From Tritrichomonas musculus (taxonomy: Eukaryota > Parabasalia > Tritrichomonadida > Tritrichomonadidae), in NCBI GenBank assembly GCA_039105265.1, contig JAPFFF010000024.1:868001-932000 (forward strand): a DNA stretch of 64,000 nt, in the 5' to 3' direction. Positions 21,681 to 31,638 of the stretch are shown here, piece by piece. How positions within the stretch are numbered: position 1 is the first letter of the stretch; the number at the start of each line of letters is the position of its first letter. Position numbers and translations under genes: made by a program. Under the pieces are notes generated by a model, which did not search any database, was not told the DNA's origin, and saw nothing but the letters and a program-made list of their open reading frames with translations.

Positions 21681-22727
21681 ATTTTTGTATGTAATAAATA
21701 TGTATATAAATCTAGTATGTTTTTTTGTTTTTATTCACTATTTTTATTTCTCATGTCTCCAAATATTTGAAAAAAAATTATTATTTTAGTTTCCATTAAT
21801 TAATTTAAATTAATAAAATATTCAGCTAATATTATAAATAAAATTTAAATAAAATAATAAAAATACACTTTCTATAAAATTATAATAGAGTTTATTTAAA
21901 AAATGTATTTGAATAATCTTATTGAATTTTTTAATTGAAAATTTGAAATTAAATTGTCAAATAGAAATGCAGAATTATCTTATGAAATTTAGTTTGTAAT
22001 TGAATTATAAACTAAAATTTATTGTTACATGAAATAAATATGTTATATTATAGTAGAAAAATAATAAACAAAAATAAACAAAAAAAAAAAAAAAAAAAAA
22101 AAAAATGAAAATAACGTTTTTTGGTGGCGTAATGCATGTGGCGTGTTTTTTTAAATTTTGGAATGGCGTAAAGGCCTACCTAACCCTTAATATTTTTTAG
22201 TTCATTTTTTTTCCTGGTTTTCCAGGTAAAAATAACAACATTTATATAAAATATTGATTTTAATAGAGATCTCATGATAAAAAAATAGAAATTTGCAAAG
22301 TTTGAAATTTTAATATCAAATGGGATATTCGGAATTTCGAAAATTTTATTTTCATTATTTGAAAAATACAGGAGTTTTATCTGCTGATGAATAATGATAT
22401 ATTGGCGAAAACAAGAGGACATCATCAAAATTCATATCTCTAAATGTTGAACATAAACTCAAATATCACCATAATAGTATATATATACTGTTTACTGAAT
22501 ATTATCTAAAGCTAGTCAAAAAGATGCAAGAAATATCAACGTAAATAGCATATTAGCTAAGAGGGCTCTTGGGGTGATACCTTAACCGTTTACTTTATGG
22601 TACTCATATGTGAAAAAAAATATTTTTTTTTTAATTTTTTTTTTAACTAGTTCGTGTTGACGTGAGGGCGAGGCTGCCCAATTTTAGCCGAAACCCTGCC
22701 GAAAACGACTAGTATATACTACTACCA
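21681..22727. other. Intergenic region with A tract and GC-richer patches
   Basis: An A run of about 26 bases lies at 22080-22105. Immediately after it are GC-richer patches near 22120-22185 (GGTGGCGTAATGCATGTGGC and AATGGCGTAAAGGCCTACC) and at 22560-22710 (GAGGGCTCTTGGGG, GTGAGGGCGAGGCTGCCC). The second patch lies just beyond the stop of the transposase remnant and may be its element end. I could not find a matching inverted copy at the other side. Confidence 0.4.
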
Positions 22728-23700
22728 TCATAAAAAAAACTTTAACTCCTTCTTTTGTGAAATAGCTGTATTGATTTCATCCATAACATCAGGATCTGTT
22801 AAATTCCCTGCATTTATATTAAGTCGTCTTGTTTTCCTCTTTTTATTTTGAAGTAGCTTTTCTTCTTGAGAAAGCTCAAGTATGAATGGACTTTGCAAAA
22901 TGATTTCGATATTTTCTGAGACTGTTCCTGTTTTCCTCGCCGCTTCCATGCATTTTGCAATATTACATGTTTGACTCCAAACTTTTGACAAAGCTTCAAA
23001 AACACAAGACCGAAAAATTGATGCCAATATTCTAGTGAATATTTTTGTAAAGCTCTTCTTAAATGGTTTTGCCAACACTACATCAAACATCTGAAGAAGA
23101 TGTGTGGTGTGGGCTAGCAGAATAACAATTTCAATATTGTTTTGCTTTAATGCTTTAAGAGCTAAGGGATTCTCCCTGCTGTTATGGCAGTCAAGGATCA
23201 AAAATGGCCTTTGCTCTCTTAGTTCTGGATTTAATCTTAGCCTGTATTCACCGAGTCATTTGATGAAGTCCAACACCCTGTAAAGAAAAGAGTTCCTTGT
23301 TTTCCATCTGCTTTCTGTAGATCAGACCCAAAATAATCCAGATTCGATGAAAGGTTGAACTTCCAGTTGGCTCTTATCAAGATCGGGTTACAGAACATCA
23401 CACTGAAATGAGGCAAGCCTATATTATTTCTTATCATGAATTCTTTGGTGTTAGATTGAATAACGCATTTCTTCTTTAATCTTGGTTCCAAACTAGATTC
23501 AACACCCCAAAAAATGGGAATAAGGTGTGAAGAATTAATGAGTGAATAAACTAATTCTAAATAAGGAAGCAAAACATCTCTTGTGCAAGATATAAATCTA
23601 TCAAAATCAACAGCATGAGCTGTTCTTATTTTTGCATCAAAGTTTTCAAGATGTTCATTACCCCAAGATCTTACCGGCTCATTTAAATAGTGAACTATGG
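22728..23700 (-). mobile_element. Decayed DDE_1 (pogo/Tigger-like) transposase
   Basis: The 3' block (22728-23201) contains FLILDCHNSRENPLALKAL and ILLAHTTHLLQMFDVVLAKP, the second-Asp block and the HtTHxLQ-D block of DDE_1 transposases. An upstream block (23237-23700) reads without stops from HYLNEPVRSWGNEHLENF to about TGCWTSSNDSV, the region before the catalytic Asp. The two are in different frames with a break near 23237. No helix-turn-helix N-terminus is recognisable beyond 23700. This is a broken DNA transposon; boundaries are uncertain and no terminal repeats were confirmed. Confidence 0.7.
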
Positions 23701-25267
23701 TATATTAAATTGACCAATCATCAATTCTATTTGACCTTTTGCTACGACTCTGATGAAATTCTATGGTTCAAATGAAAGAACGTTAGAGTTTTATAAACTG
23801 TCCTTAAATAGAATTAGATTTTTATTTATTTATTTAATAATTTTGCTTTTAATCATTAAGCATAAATTTCATTTACTTCTAAAAAAGTGAAATGAAGTGA
23901 AAAATTAAAATTATGAAGATCCTATAACAAATAAAAGTGTGGCCTTAGTTAATCTAAATGCTCCAATGGTAAAAATAATCATTAAATAGATATGCCAGGA
24001 TACCAACTTGAAAACAGTATTATTCACTAATTTTCCCATTTTCTTTGTATGTTTTATCTAGCATTTTAGAATGCCATTTATCAAAATTATTTTGATTTTC
24101 TATCGACTGATTAATGACCCAATTAAGAGCACCTTGATATCCATTGAAAAAGATCCTTAAACATTTTTCTGGGTTACCATCTATTTTTTCTCTTTTTATA
24201 GCATAAGAAGAAGCAACAAAGCATAATAAACTGTTTTTCATTTTTACATACAATTCAATTTTCAGTTTTTTTAATAATTAGAGTAATTCTATAAACCTTT
24301 AAATCTTCAGAAAAAACCTTATACTTCTTGAGAGAGCTCTCAATTGTTTTCAAAAAGTTCATTTATATTAGTAAATATATATCATAAAAATATCTTGTTA
24401 AAAATTTTGATTAATGGTTTTAAATCAGGAAAAATTTATTCATATATATATATAACTTAGAATTACCAAATCTTTTTTCATGATTTTAATGTTTTTTTTT
24501 TTTTTTTTTTTTTGTAAATGGAAATATTAGATTTTAAAAAAAAGATAATAATAATAATTCAAGATGATTTTCAGATAAGATTAATTTTTATTAAGAAATT
24601 GCTGCAAAATATTTCTACATTTTGCATATTGCAAAAATATGTTGACTATGAAAAAGATTTTTGCCATCAATTAGGTATTAAGTCATCCAAATGGTGCAAA
24701 GAGTGTTTTATTTTTCTTCTGTTTTGTGGAAAAATTAGTTTTAAGAACATTTTTGATTTCAAAACATGTTAAGATTCTTCAATATTACTGAACAATGCAT
24801 CAACTATATCATATTGTACCATTATATTGACTTATTTGTGCTTCCAACCTTTTAAAATCCTGTATATCTGAGAGAGATCTTATTTGATTTCTATAAAAAA
24901 CAATAATAAACGCTCTTTTTTTATTCAAATTTTATTAGAAAATATCGTCAAAATATTCAATTTAATATTATACTAATAATAGAAAATTTCAATTATTATC
25001 AAAAAAATTGAATATATTTTCTTATTTTTTTGAAAATCGTATCAATTAGTATAAGGTTAAATTGAGAGAAGTATAAGGTTTTTATAATTACTCTATTTAT
25101 TTCAAAATTGAGATGATTATTTTCATTATTCTATACTATTCAGAAAAATTGTGTTGCATACAAAAATGACTGGCAGTTTATGAACTGCAAAATATAAATC
25201 ATTTGTCTCCAATTTTTGTCTAATTAGGAGGTTACGGTTAAAATCGTCAGAAACGACTGTTTCTTTT

Positions 25268-25303
<36 letters not shown>

Positions 25304-25359
25304 GAACTAAAACAACATATTTCATAGAAAAGATGTAACTTTATTAAAAAAAAATTATT
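23701..25359. other. Intergenic region with two homopolymer tracts
   Basis: Contains a T run of about 22 bases at 24492-24513 and an A run of about 29 bases at 25273-25301, each beside a short unrecognised reading frame. An 84-codon plus-strand frame from 24518 begins just after the T run and has no domain. Apart from the weak ORF at 24020-24241 I see no gene. Confidence 0.4.
24020..24241 (-). CDS. Short hypothetical ORF
   Basis: 73 residues from the first ATG, 24241 (the longer frame begins TTG). The sequence has a mixed, coding-like composition (KCLRIFFNGYQGALNWVINQ) unlike nearby spurious frames, but no family is recognised and no Initiator is present. It may be a fragment of the neighbouring transposon or of an unrelated gene. 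Confidence 0.25.
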   Translation of the reverse strand: MKNSLLCFVASSYAIKREKIDGNPEKCLRIFFNGYQGALNWVINQSIENQNNFDKWHSKMLDKTYKENGKISE

Positions 25360-27075
25360 TTAAAAAATGATGCATTTATTTTGTTTTTCATCTATATCAT
25401 CATTATTAATTAGCTGTCGAATTCTACTTTTTTTCTCTCTAATTTCCTCATATAATTGATTAGCTAAATAATTGAATGCATCTTCAATATTATCTCCATA
25501 TTCAGCTGAAACTTCAAAGTATTTTGTGTTATATTTATTTTCTATGAATTTTATATCTTCATCACTAACTTTATGCTCAATATCGCACTTGTTTCCCAAA
25601 AGAACAGTTACCATATTTTCATCCTTAATATAACTGAAATACTCATCAATACTTTCGAGTGTATCTGGCTGAGTTAAATCAAAAACAACAATTAGTCCAC
25701 ATGCACCACGATATAAAGTTTCAATCAAAATACGAAATCTTTTGGATCCTGGAGTATCCCATATTTGGAGTTTAATTTCATCATTTTCAATATTGACAAT
25801 TTTGTTTTTAAAAGCACAATGAATTGTTGCAGGAAAACTGCCATCATAAGCGTTTTCAACATATCTATGTAAAATGCATGTTTTCCCCACCATTATATCA
25901 CCGACAATGAGTATTTTTTTTGGTGATGCATTTTCTGTAACAATTTTAATGTTTTGGGCACTGTTATCTGAATCTTGATGAATTTCAATTTTTTTTAAAG
26001 ATGTGCATTCATCAAATGCATCATATCCAATAGATTCTAAAGTTGGAGGAATTTGAACTTTAATTAAAGATGTGCATCCTTCAAATACTTTAAAATCAAT
26101 CGATATAACTGATGGTGGAATTATGATTTCTTTCAATGATGAACAATTTTTAAAAGCACATCGATTGATTCTTTTTATAGAAGATGGAATTTCAACTTTT
26201 ACTAATGATGTGCATCCATTAAATTCATTTTCATCAATTATTTCAGAAGATGAGGGAATTATGAATTCTTTCAACAATTCGAAATTATAAAAAGAAAGTT
26301 TTCCAATATTTGTTACAGACGAAGGAATTATTATTATGCTCAATGAATAGCATTCAGAAATAAAATAATCACCAATTGTTGTTACAGATTGTGGAATAAT
26401 CATTTTTTCTAATGATGAACATGAATTAAATGCATTTTTCCCTATTGTTTTTACTGATGATGGAATATCAATTGTTTTCAATTTAATACATTTATTAAAT
26501 GAATATTCACCAATTGATACAACTGATTGAGGAATGCATATTTTTGTCAAACTTTTACATTCGTTGAATAAATAATTCTCAATCGATGTAATCGATCGTG
26601 GGAGGTTTATTTTTCTCAAAGATGAGCAATTATTAAATGAATATTGGCCTATTGATGTTACTGATGGTGGGATTGTAATTTCAATCAGATTAGTGCATCC
26701 TTCAAAAGAATGATTTGAAATGATTGTTAATGATGATGGTAGATCTATTTTTGTCATTTTTTCACAACAATAAAATGTATATTCATTAATCGATGTTATT
26801 GATGGAATATCAATATCAATCAAAGAGAAACAGCTATCAAAACAATGACTTCCAATCGTTGTTACAGAAGATGGAATATTTATTTTTTCTAATTTAAAGC
26901 ATTTACTAAATGCATAATCACCGATCGTTGTTGCCGATTCAGGAAATGAAAAGGACTTTAATTTTTGGCAATTTTTAAAACATTTAGGACCGATTTCAAT
27001 ACCTGCTTCCTTTAATAAAGAATTATAAATATCAATATTATCTTTATCCAAAGCAATTTTTAGTGCTGTTGTATT
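25360..27075 (-). CDS. Ankyrin unit - 15 x LRR_5 - small GTPase fusion (downstream segment of a split gene)
   Basis: The frame opens with one ankyrin unit (NTTALKIALDKDNIDIYNSL). Fifteen 23-residue BspA/LRR_5 repeats of the type FNSCSSLEKMIIPQSVTTIG follow. It ends with a Ras/Rab-superfamily GTPase of 186 residues. Numbering from 27051, where the frame reads TTG, the GTPase spans 378-563: P-loop GDIMVGKT (384-391), WDTPGSKRF (from 431; usual Gln replaced by Ser), NKCD (487-490) and VSAE (514-517). The last four residues, CIIF, form a CAAX prenylation box. There is no ATG near the start. The DUF3447 ORF 390 bp upstream on the same strand supplies a start and the preceding domain, so I infer one split gene. 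The likely role is a membrane-tethered signalling scaffold. Confidence 0.8.
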   Translation of the reverse strand, partial: NTTALKIALDKDNIDIYNSLLKEAGIEIGPKCFKNCQKLKSFSFPESATTIGDYAFSKCFKLEKINIPSSVTTIGSHCFDSCFSLIDIDIPSITSINEYTFYCCEKMTKIDLPSSLTIISNHSFEGCTNLIEITIPPSVTSIGQYSFNNCSSLRKINLPRSITSIENYLFNECKSLTKICIPQSVVSIGEYSFNKCIKLKTIDIPSSVKTIGKNAFNSCSSLEKMIIPQSVTTIGDYFISECYSLSIIIIPSSVTNIGKLSFYNFELLKEFIIPSSSEIIDENEFNGCTSLVKVEIPSSIKRINRCAFKNCSSLKEIIIPPSVISIDFKVFEGCTSLIKVQIPPTLESIGYDAFDECTSLKKIEIHQDSDNSAQNIKIVTENASPKKILIVGDIMVGKTCILHRYVENAYDGSFPATIHCAFKNKIVNIENDEIKLQIWDTPGSKRFRILIETLYRGACGLIVVFDLTQPDTLESIDEYFSYIKDENMVTVLLGNKCDIEHKVSDEDIKFIENKYNTKYFEVSAEYGDNIEDAFNYLANQLYEEIREKKSRIRQLINNDDIDEKQNKCIIF

Positions 27076-27463
27076 TAAATATATATATTATATAATTTCA
27101 TTAAAAAAAATTTTTTTTAGGTGAAATTTCATTGAAATTATATTGATTTGAAAACGCTATTTTTAAACTGAGTTCAAAAAACTTTACCTTCATTTCATAT
27201 TTTAAATCATTTTATCTTTTTTATCAAACAATTTAATTGCATCATTCTTTAGTAATAATATATTATATAATTAGCATAATATTAATTAAATTATAAAAAA
27301 TTAATTCATATTTAAAATATAAAGATATAATTATTTTAAATTGAGAGGGAGGTAATGTTTTTTGAACAAGGTTTAAATAATTTTGAATTCCATTTAAAAA
27401 ATATTTTTAAATTCTATTTAAATTGAAAAATATTGAAATTAAATCAGAAAAAAAATTAATTAA
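27076..27463 (-). other. Stop-filled spacer between DUF3447 and ankyrin-LRR-GTPase segments
   Basis: About 388 bp of AT-rich DNA from the point where DUF3447 homology ends (LNINALIV, GTT followed by T) to the first codon of the ankyrin unit. It contains stops in the joining frame. The first 57 bases overlap the 3' end of the DUF3447 ORF, which reads into it as hydrophobic nonsense. It has the character of the ankyrin-array spacers. No GTATGT donor or ACTAAC branch motif is visible. Confidence 0.5.
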
Positions 27464-28507
27464 AACTATTAATGCATTGATATTTAGATCTTGTATGTTT
27501 TTATAATATTGAAACAGTTCTGAATCGCCAAAATCGATTGCATAAAAAAAGCAAAAATGCTCGTTTAATTCGATTGGAATGAATTGAAAATTATAAAAAA
27601 GAAAACTATAATAAATATCATTTTTATAGTAATTTAAATGAATGTCAAAATCATCAGGTATAAAATTGTTTATAAAATACAAAGCAAAATCATTGTGATG
27701 GCATTTAATTGATTCTTTTAAACATTCTTGATAAGTGCCATCACTTGGTTGAATTTGATTTTCTTCAAGGAAATGAATGATTTCCGGATTATGTCCATGA
27801 ATTGAATAAATCCATAATGATGATGTTAATTCGACTTGATTTTGATATAAAAACCGTAAAATTTGAATTGAACCGAAAAAAGCTGAATATTCAATTAGAG
27901 TTGGATTTTGATTTATTAAAAATGAATTTGTTTCATAAATTGATGATTGAATTGTCATTGATAATGAAATTTCTTGTTTATTGTAATGAATTATAAAATC
28001 TTTAATATTATCGTTTCGTACTAATTCACAAAGATACGAATCATTTTCGCCTTGTAAACGCTTTTCGTAAAAAAACTCTGGTAATTCAATGGGGCTAGAA
28101 TCCGGATTAAGTTTGTTGATTTCGGGTTGAAAATAGTTTTTATCAATTGTAGTAGATAGGTTAGAATCTAATGTTAGGATATCTTCATCGAAAAGAAGTA
28201 AGAGAACTCGATTGCTATCCTTAAAAATATTAAAGATATCTGCATTTGAAAATGCTTGTTTGACTTCTTTCTTCAGAAGTAAAATTATTTGTTTGATCTT
28301 GTCAAAAAAGAAAGATTTTCGATGGTGATACTTTGATATATTAGAAATTAGACATAAAATTGATTTGAGTTCGTGAATATCAAATTGGCTTTGTTGAAAA
28401 TTTAATAAAGATCTAAGGTCATCAAAGTATTGCTCATTATTATCTTCATTGTCAAGATATTCCAAGATTGAGTCTTGTATTGCTTTCATTTTTTTTAGAT
28501 ACTCCAT
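27407..28507 (-). CDS. DUF3447 domain protein, probable first segment of the LRR-GTPase gene
   Basis: A 366-codon frame from a true ATG. The N-terminus MEYLKKMKAIQDSILEYLDN, RVLLLLFDEDILTLDSN and GENDSYLCELVRNDNIKDF align with the other two DUF3447 genes here. The last 17 residues (after about LNINALIV) are Phe/Ile-rich and lie in what appears to be a spacer. The next coding segment (27075 downwards) begins with the residues expected to follow. Read alone it is a truncated DUF3447 protein. No Initiator is visible within 30 bases of the ATG. Confidence 0.75.
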   Translation of the reverse strand: MEYLKKMKAIQDSILEYLDNEDNNEQYFDDLRSLLNFQQSQFDIHELKSILCLISNISKYHHRKSFFFDKIKQIILLLKKEVKQAFSNADIFNIFKDSNRVLLLLFDEDILTLDSNLSTTIDKNYFQPEINKLNPDSSPIELPEFFYEKRLQGENDSYLCELVRNDNIKDFIIHYNKQEISLSMTIQSSIYETNSFLINQNPTLIEYSAFFGSIQILRFLYQNQVELTSSLWIYSIHGHNPEIIHFLEENQIQPSDGTYQECLKESIKCHHNDFALYFINNFIPDDFDIHLNYYKNDIYYSFLFYNFQFIPIELNEHFCFFYAIDFGDSELFQYYKNIQDLNINALIVLINFFSDLISIFFNLNRI

Positions 28508-28756
28508 GTTTTCTTATAACTTTCAGATTATCTTTTAACTTTGTTTCAGAAATAATTTAACAACGTCTCAATTATTCACCTGTATTTCAAAAATTGAGAG
28601 ATTTCAGAATTCTCACAAAATTATTATTATTGAGAGATTTTCAGAATTATCATTTATAATAAGTTAATTAACTATTTTTTATTAAAAATAATACATGGAT
28701 ATTCAAACAATTTCTATAAAATTGACTTGGTAATTGAAAGACCTAATCGACATTCT

Positions 28757-29761
28757 TTAATGAATTTTTGAAAAACTTCCTGTATTGATTTTCTTGATTG
28801 AATTTACATTAAACATTGCGTTTGATATTGAAATGGCATCAATGCTGTGGTTCAAAACAGCATCCTCCATAAAAGAAACATTGCTATATTTTCCAACAGA
28901 AGCAACAACTGTATCTGGATTGTTTTGCTTAATAAATTCTGCATAAGAAAGATTAAAAGCTTCAGACAGCATGAATAAGTAGGCATTCTTGATTATATCT
29001 TCTTTATCTTCTTTCAAAGTTTTCACATTTATATTCGGAATATCACAAGAAACTTCAAACATATCAACTGTTTTTTTGATGATGCTGATGTAATGAGAAG
29101 CCATTTCGAGAGAAGTTCCGTATTTCATAAGCTGATTACCATTCATATTAACCAAAACAGTGAAATCTGGCCCAGCAACTTTTTTAATAGCTTCAGCTGT
29201 TTCTGAAACGATTCTTGCCCTGTTTTCAAATGAGCCTCCATATTTGTCGGTTCGATGATTATTTAATGGTGACAAAAATTTTGAAAATAAATGATCATAC
29301 GATTCATTTAGTTCTATTCCATCAGCACCAACTTTTTTAGCCTCATGTGCCGTCTTTTGAAAGGCTTCAATTATATCTTCAATTTCTGTTTGCGTTAAAT
29401 CTAAAATATGGTCAGGTGTTTTGTTAACATTTGGAATTGTATTTAATCCTTGGTGCCAAATGCGGAAAACCAATTTGGATCCGTTTTTATGAACTTTCTG
29501 TATCGTTGATATCCAAGATTGTGAATCTTTTTGTTTGACTATTGCACTATTTGATGGATTGGTTTTATAATTATCAAATGAATATATAAATTTTGGAATT
29601 ATCAAACCAATTTCTCCTTTTGATAATCTTTCTATGATTTTTAATAATACAGGGTTTATTGATCCATCTTTACTTCTTGAGGATTTATACATGGGATACC
29701 TTATAAATCTGTTTTTAATTGTCATTGAACCTATTTTTGTAGGGGAGAATAAAATAGACAT
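28757..29761 (-). CDS. Old Yellow Enzyme-like flavin oxidoreductase, active site altered
   Basis: A 334-residue TIM-barrel protein of the NADH:flavin oxidoreductase/OYE family. It starts LFSPTKIGSMTIKNRFIRYP and keeps the signature SPLNNHRTDKYGGSFENRAR. The usual substrate-binding His-x-x-His (or His-x-x-Asn) preceding this signature is Asn-Glu-Ser-Tyr (GIELNESYDHLF). The GRP-type phosphate-binding motif near the C-terminus is replaced by ISISNAMFNV. It is also shorter than usual at the C-terminus. FMN binding and catalysis are therefore doubtful. I use the second Met (29761), because an Initiator lies 10 bases before it and the frame beyond reads only MFSFFF. Confidence 0.82.
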   Translation of the reverse strand: MSILFSPTKIGSMTIKNRFIRYPMYKSSRSKDGSINPVLLKIIERLSKGEIGLIIPKFIYSFDNYKTNPSNSAIVKQKDSQSWISTIQKVHKNGSKLVFRIWHQGLNTIPNVNKTPDHILDLTQTEIEDIIEAFQKTAHEAKKVGADGIELNESYDHLFSKFLSPLNNHRTDKYGGSFENRARIVSETAEAIKKVAGPDFTVLVNMNGNQLMKYGTSLEMASHYISIIKKTVDMFEVSCDIPNINVKTLKEDKEDIIKNAYLFMLSEAFNLSYAEFIKQNNPDTVVASVGKYSNVSFMEDAVLNHSIDAISISNAMFNVNSIKKINTGSFSKIH

Positions 29762-29768
29762 GAAAAAA

Positions 29769-29773
29769 AATGA
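29769..29773 (-). promoter_or_regulatory. Initiator-like element (TCATT)
   Basis: Minus-strand TCATT; A+1 is 10 bases upstream of the ATG at 29761. Its position between two in-frame Met codons favours the inner start. Confidence 0.5.
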
Positions 29774-30287
29774 AAACAATTCTTTCAGTTTTTGTTATTC
29801 AATTTTGAGAAAAATCAAAATTTAAATTGAATTGATTCTCTCAATTTCTTTTCATTATCGCATTATTTTTTTGGTAAAAATATATGTTTTTAGAATAATA
29901 TTAATTCAAATAATTTCAAAAAACTAGAATAAATCTTCTTTTTATCAAAAATTAAAAACTCCTTTTCAATTTGATACGATAATAAATTGAATTCTCAAAT
30001 ATTTCTGTAAAAAATAAAAAAAATAAAATTGCAATATCACAAAAAACCATATATACATATTTAAATAAATGGGCATGCATTGTTATAATATTCTTATTGC
30101 TTTTGACTTTTTGAATATTTTGTATACTTTACGATTTGGATAATAATTCCAAAATGTAAAAATTTTACATTTTAACTCTATTTTTAGATTACCATTTATT
30201 ATCTCTGCTTATTGAATTTTCATTTGAGGTAATTTAAATAATGCCAAACAAAAAATAAAAATAATAATAATTTATTAATAATTTAAT
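29774..30287. other. AT-rich intergenic region
   Basis: Separates two co-directional minus-strand genes. Nothing beyond A/T-rich sequence was recognised. Confidence 0.4.
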
Positions 30288-31502
30288 TTATAAGTTATCA
30301 ATGAATTCTCTTGTGAATTTTGCAAATTCAGGTTGATTAATCATTCTCAAATGACTAAAATTATTATCTTTTGTATTGAAATCATGGCAAGTCACATTTG
30401 ACCATTTCTTCATTACATATTGCATCCCATTTGAAGGCACAACTCCGTCACCAGGTCCGAAAACTTTTTTAATCTTTCTTTTCCCATCTTTTATAATCAC
30501 ATTGAAGCCAGTCAAAGCGTGGCTTCCACTATTCAAGATGAAATTAGATTTAACTTTTGGATCTTTAATGTCTTCTTTGAAAAAGTTCAACCCTTTTTGA
30601 TAAATCAAGTCAACGGTTTCATCGACAAATCCTTTCTTTTTCAATTGAGAGAAGAGCTGAGAAGCGTCCAAGAAAGATTCTTCTCTATCGTCCTCATTTG
30701 TTATCTTAATGATCTTTTCATTCACGTTGAAATTTGGAAACATCGCAACATAAGAAGGCATGTGCTTCGCAAACCTTAAATCTTGTGATTTTGATAATGG
30801 AAAAATACCCTTCACAATACCCTCAATCACCGACAAAGCGCCGCCAATCACACTGGCGCCAAATTGGGCTCCCGCGATGAATTTCATGTTCCATTCTTCA
30901 TTCGAATAATCATTAAGAAAATAACGAACAAAATGACCACCAAGACTATAACCGGCAATAACCGCTTTTTGACCTGTACGTTTAACTTCACTCTCAATTT
31001 TTTCTTTGAGTCTCTCAAAAACTTCACTCGTGTTGTAGAAGTAATGGAGCCAGTCGTACGAAACGTTGTAAACATTACGATAGCCTTGCAAATAGTAGGG
31101 CAAATCAAGATCAAATATTTCTTCATCGTGCTCTGTGAAATTTGACACTTTTCGTATCGAACTTGTCTCAATTTTGAGACCTTCAGGCGGTTTAACGGTT
31201 ATTTCTCCGTTTTTTTCACGTCTGGCTATGGTATCTAATAAGCAGGATATTTCACGGAGCTTCATTTCGCCTGGTGGCCATATCATGGCTTTGTCATACG
31301 TCGCCTTTTCAATAAAACTTTGATAGCTCATTGGTAATAATCTTGAATATTTTTGTTTGTCCAAAATTTTTACAAATAAGGGTGATGATAATATTCCGTT
31401 GACATGGAAGATTGGGATATTAACGTTTTTCGGTTTAGATAAAAGCATAAAATGTTTTATTTTATCATCATATTTTATATCACATGTCGTTTTTATTATC
31501 AT
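30288..31502 (-). CDS. LCAT-like phospholipase/acyltransferase
   Basis: A 404-residue alpha/beta hydrolase of the lecithin:cholesterol acyltransferase family. NIPIFHVNGILSSPLF is the lid-side start, NVSYDWLHYF corresponds to the YDWR block, and GYSLGGH carries nucleophile Ser186. Asp352 lies in GPGDGVVPS, and His384 in FSHLRMIN completes the triad. No signal peptide is visible, unlike secreted LCAT, so a cytosolic or atypically exported lipase is possible. Trichomonads are known to encode several LCAT-family phospholipases. It probably hydrolyses or transacylates phospholipids. Confidence 0.88.
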   Translation of the reverse strand: MIIKTTCDIKYDDKIKHFMLLSKPKNVNIPIFHVNGILSSPLFVKILDKQKYSRLLPMSYQSFIEKATYDKAMIWPPGEMKLREISCLLDTIARREKNGEITVKPPEGLKIETSSIRKVSNFTEHDEEIFDLDLPYYLQGYRNVYNVSYDWLHYFYNTSEVFERLKEKIESEVKRTGQKAVIAGYSLGGHFVRYFLNDYSNEEWNMKFIAGAQFGASVIGGALSVIEGIVKGIFPLSKSQDLRFAKHMPSYVAMFPNFNVNEKIIKITNEDDREESFLDASQLFSQLKKKGFVDETVDLIYQKGLNFFKEDIKDPKVKSNFILNSGSHALTGFNVIIKDGKRKIKKVFGPGDGVVPSNGMQYVMKKWSNVTCHDFNTKDNNFSHLRMINQPEFAKFTREFIDNL

Positions 31503-31513
31503 ATTACTAATTC

Positions 31514-31518
31514 TGTGA
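31514..31518 (-). promoter_or_regulatory. Initiator-like element (TCACA)
   Basis: Minus-strand TCACA; A+1 is 14 bases upstream of the ATG at 31502. Confidence 0.5.
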
Positions 31519-31638
31519 TTTCTCCCATATATAAAGTGAATATTTTTAAATATTTAACTCTAAAAAAAAATACAAATATAAAATATTTAAAACAAAAAAA
31601 AGTGTCTATAATATTTATTATATAAAGAAAATTTAGCA

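Noticed and set aside
22180-22428. 82-codon minus-strand frame downstream of the transposase remnant
   Set aside because: AT-driven composition without transposon or host domain.
24518-24772. 84-codon plus-strand frame after a T run
   Set aside because: It has an ATG but a biased Ile/Lys/Phe composition and no recognisable domain, so support is too weak.
30864-31145. Frames antisense to the LCAT-like gene
   Set aside because: They are shadows of a clear coding gene on the minus strand with catalytic motifs.
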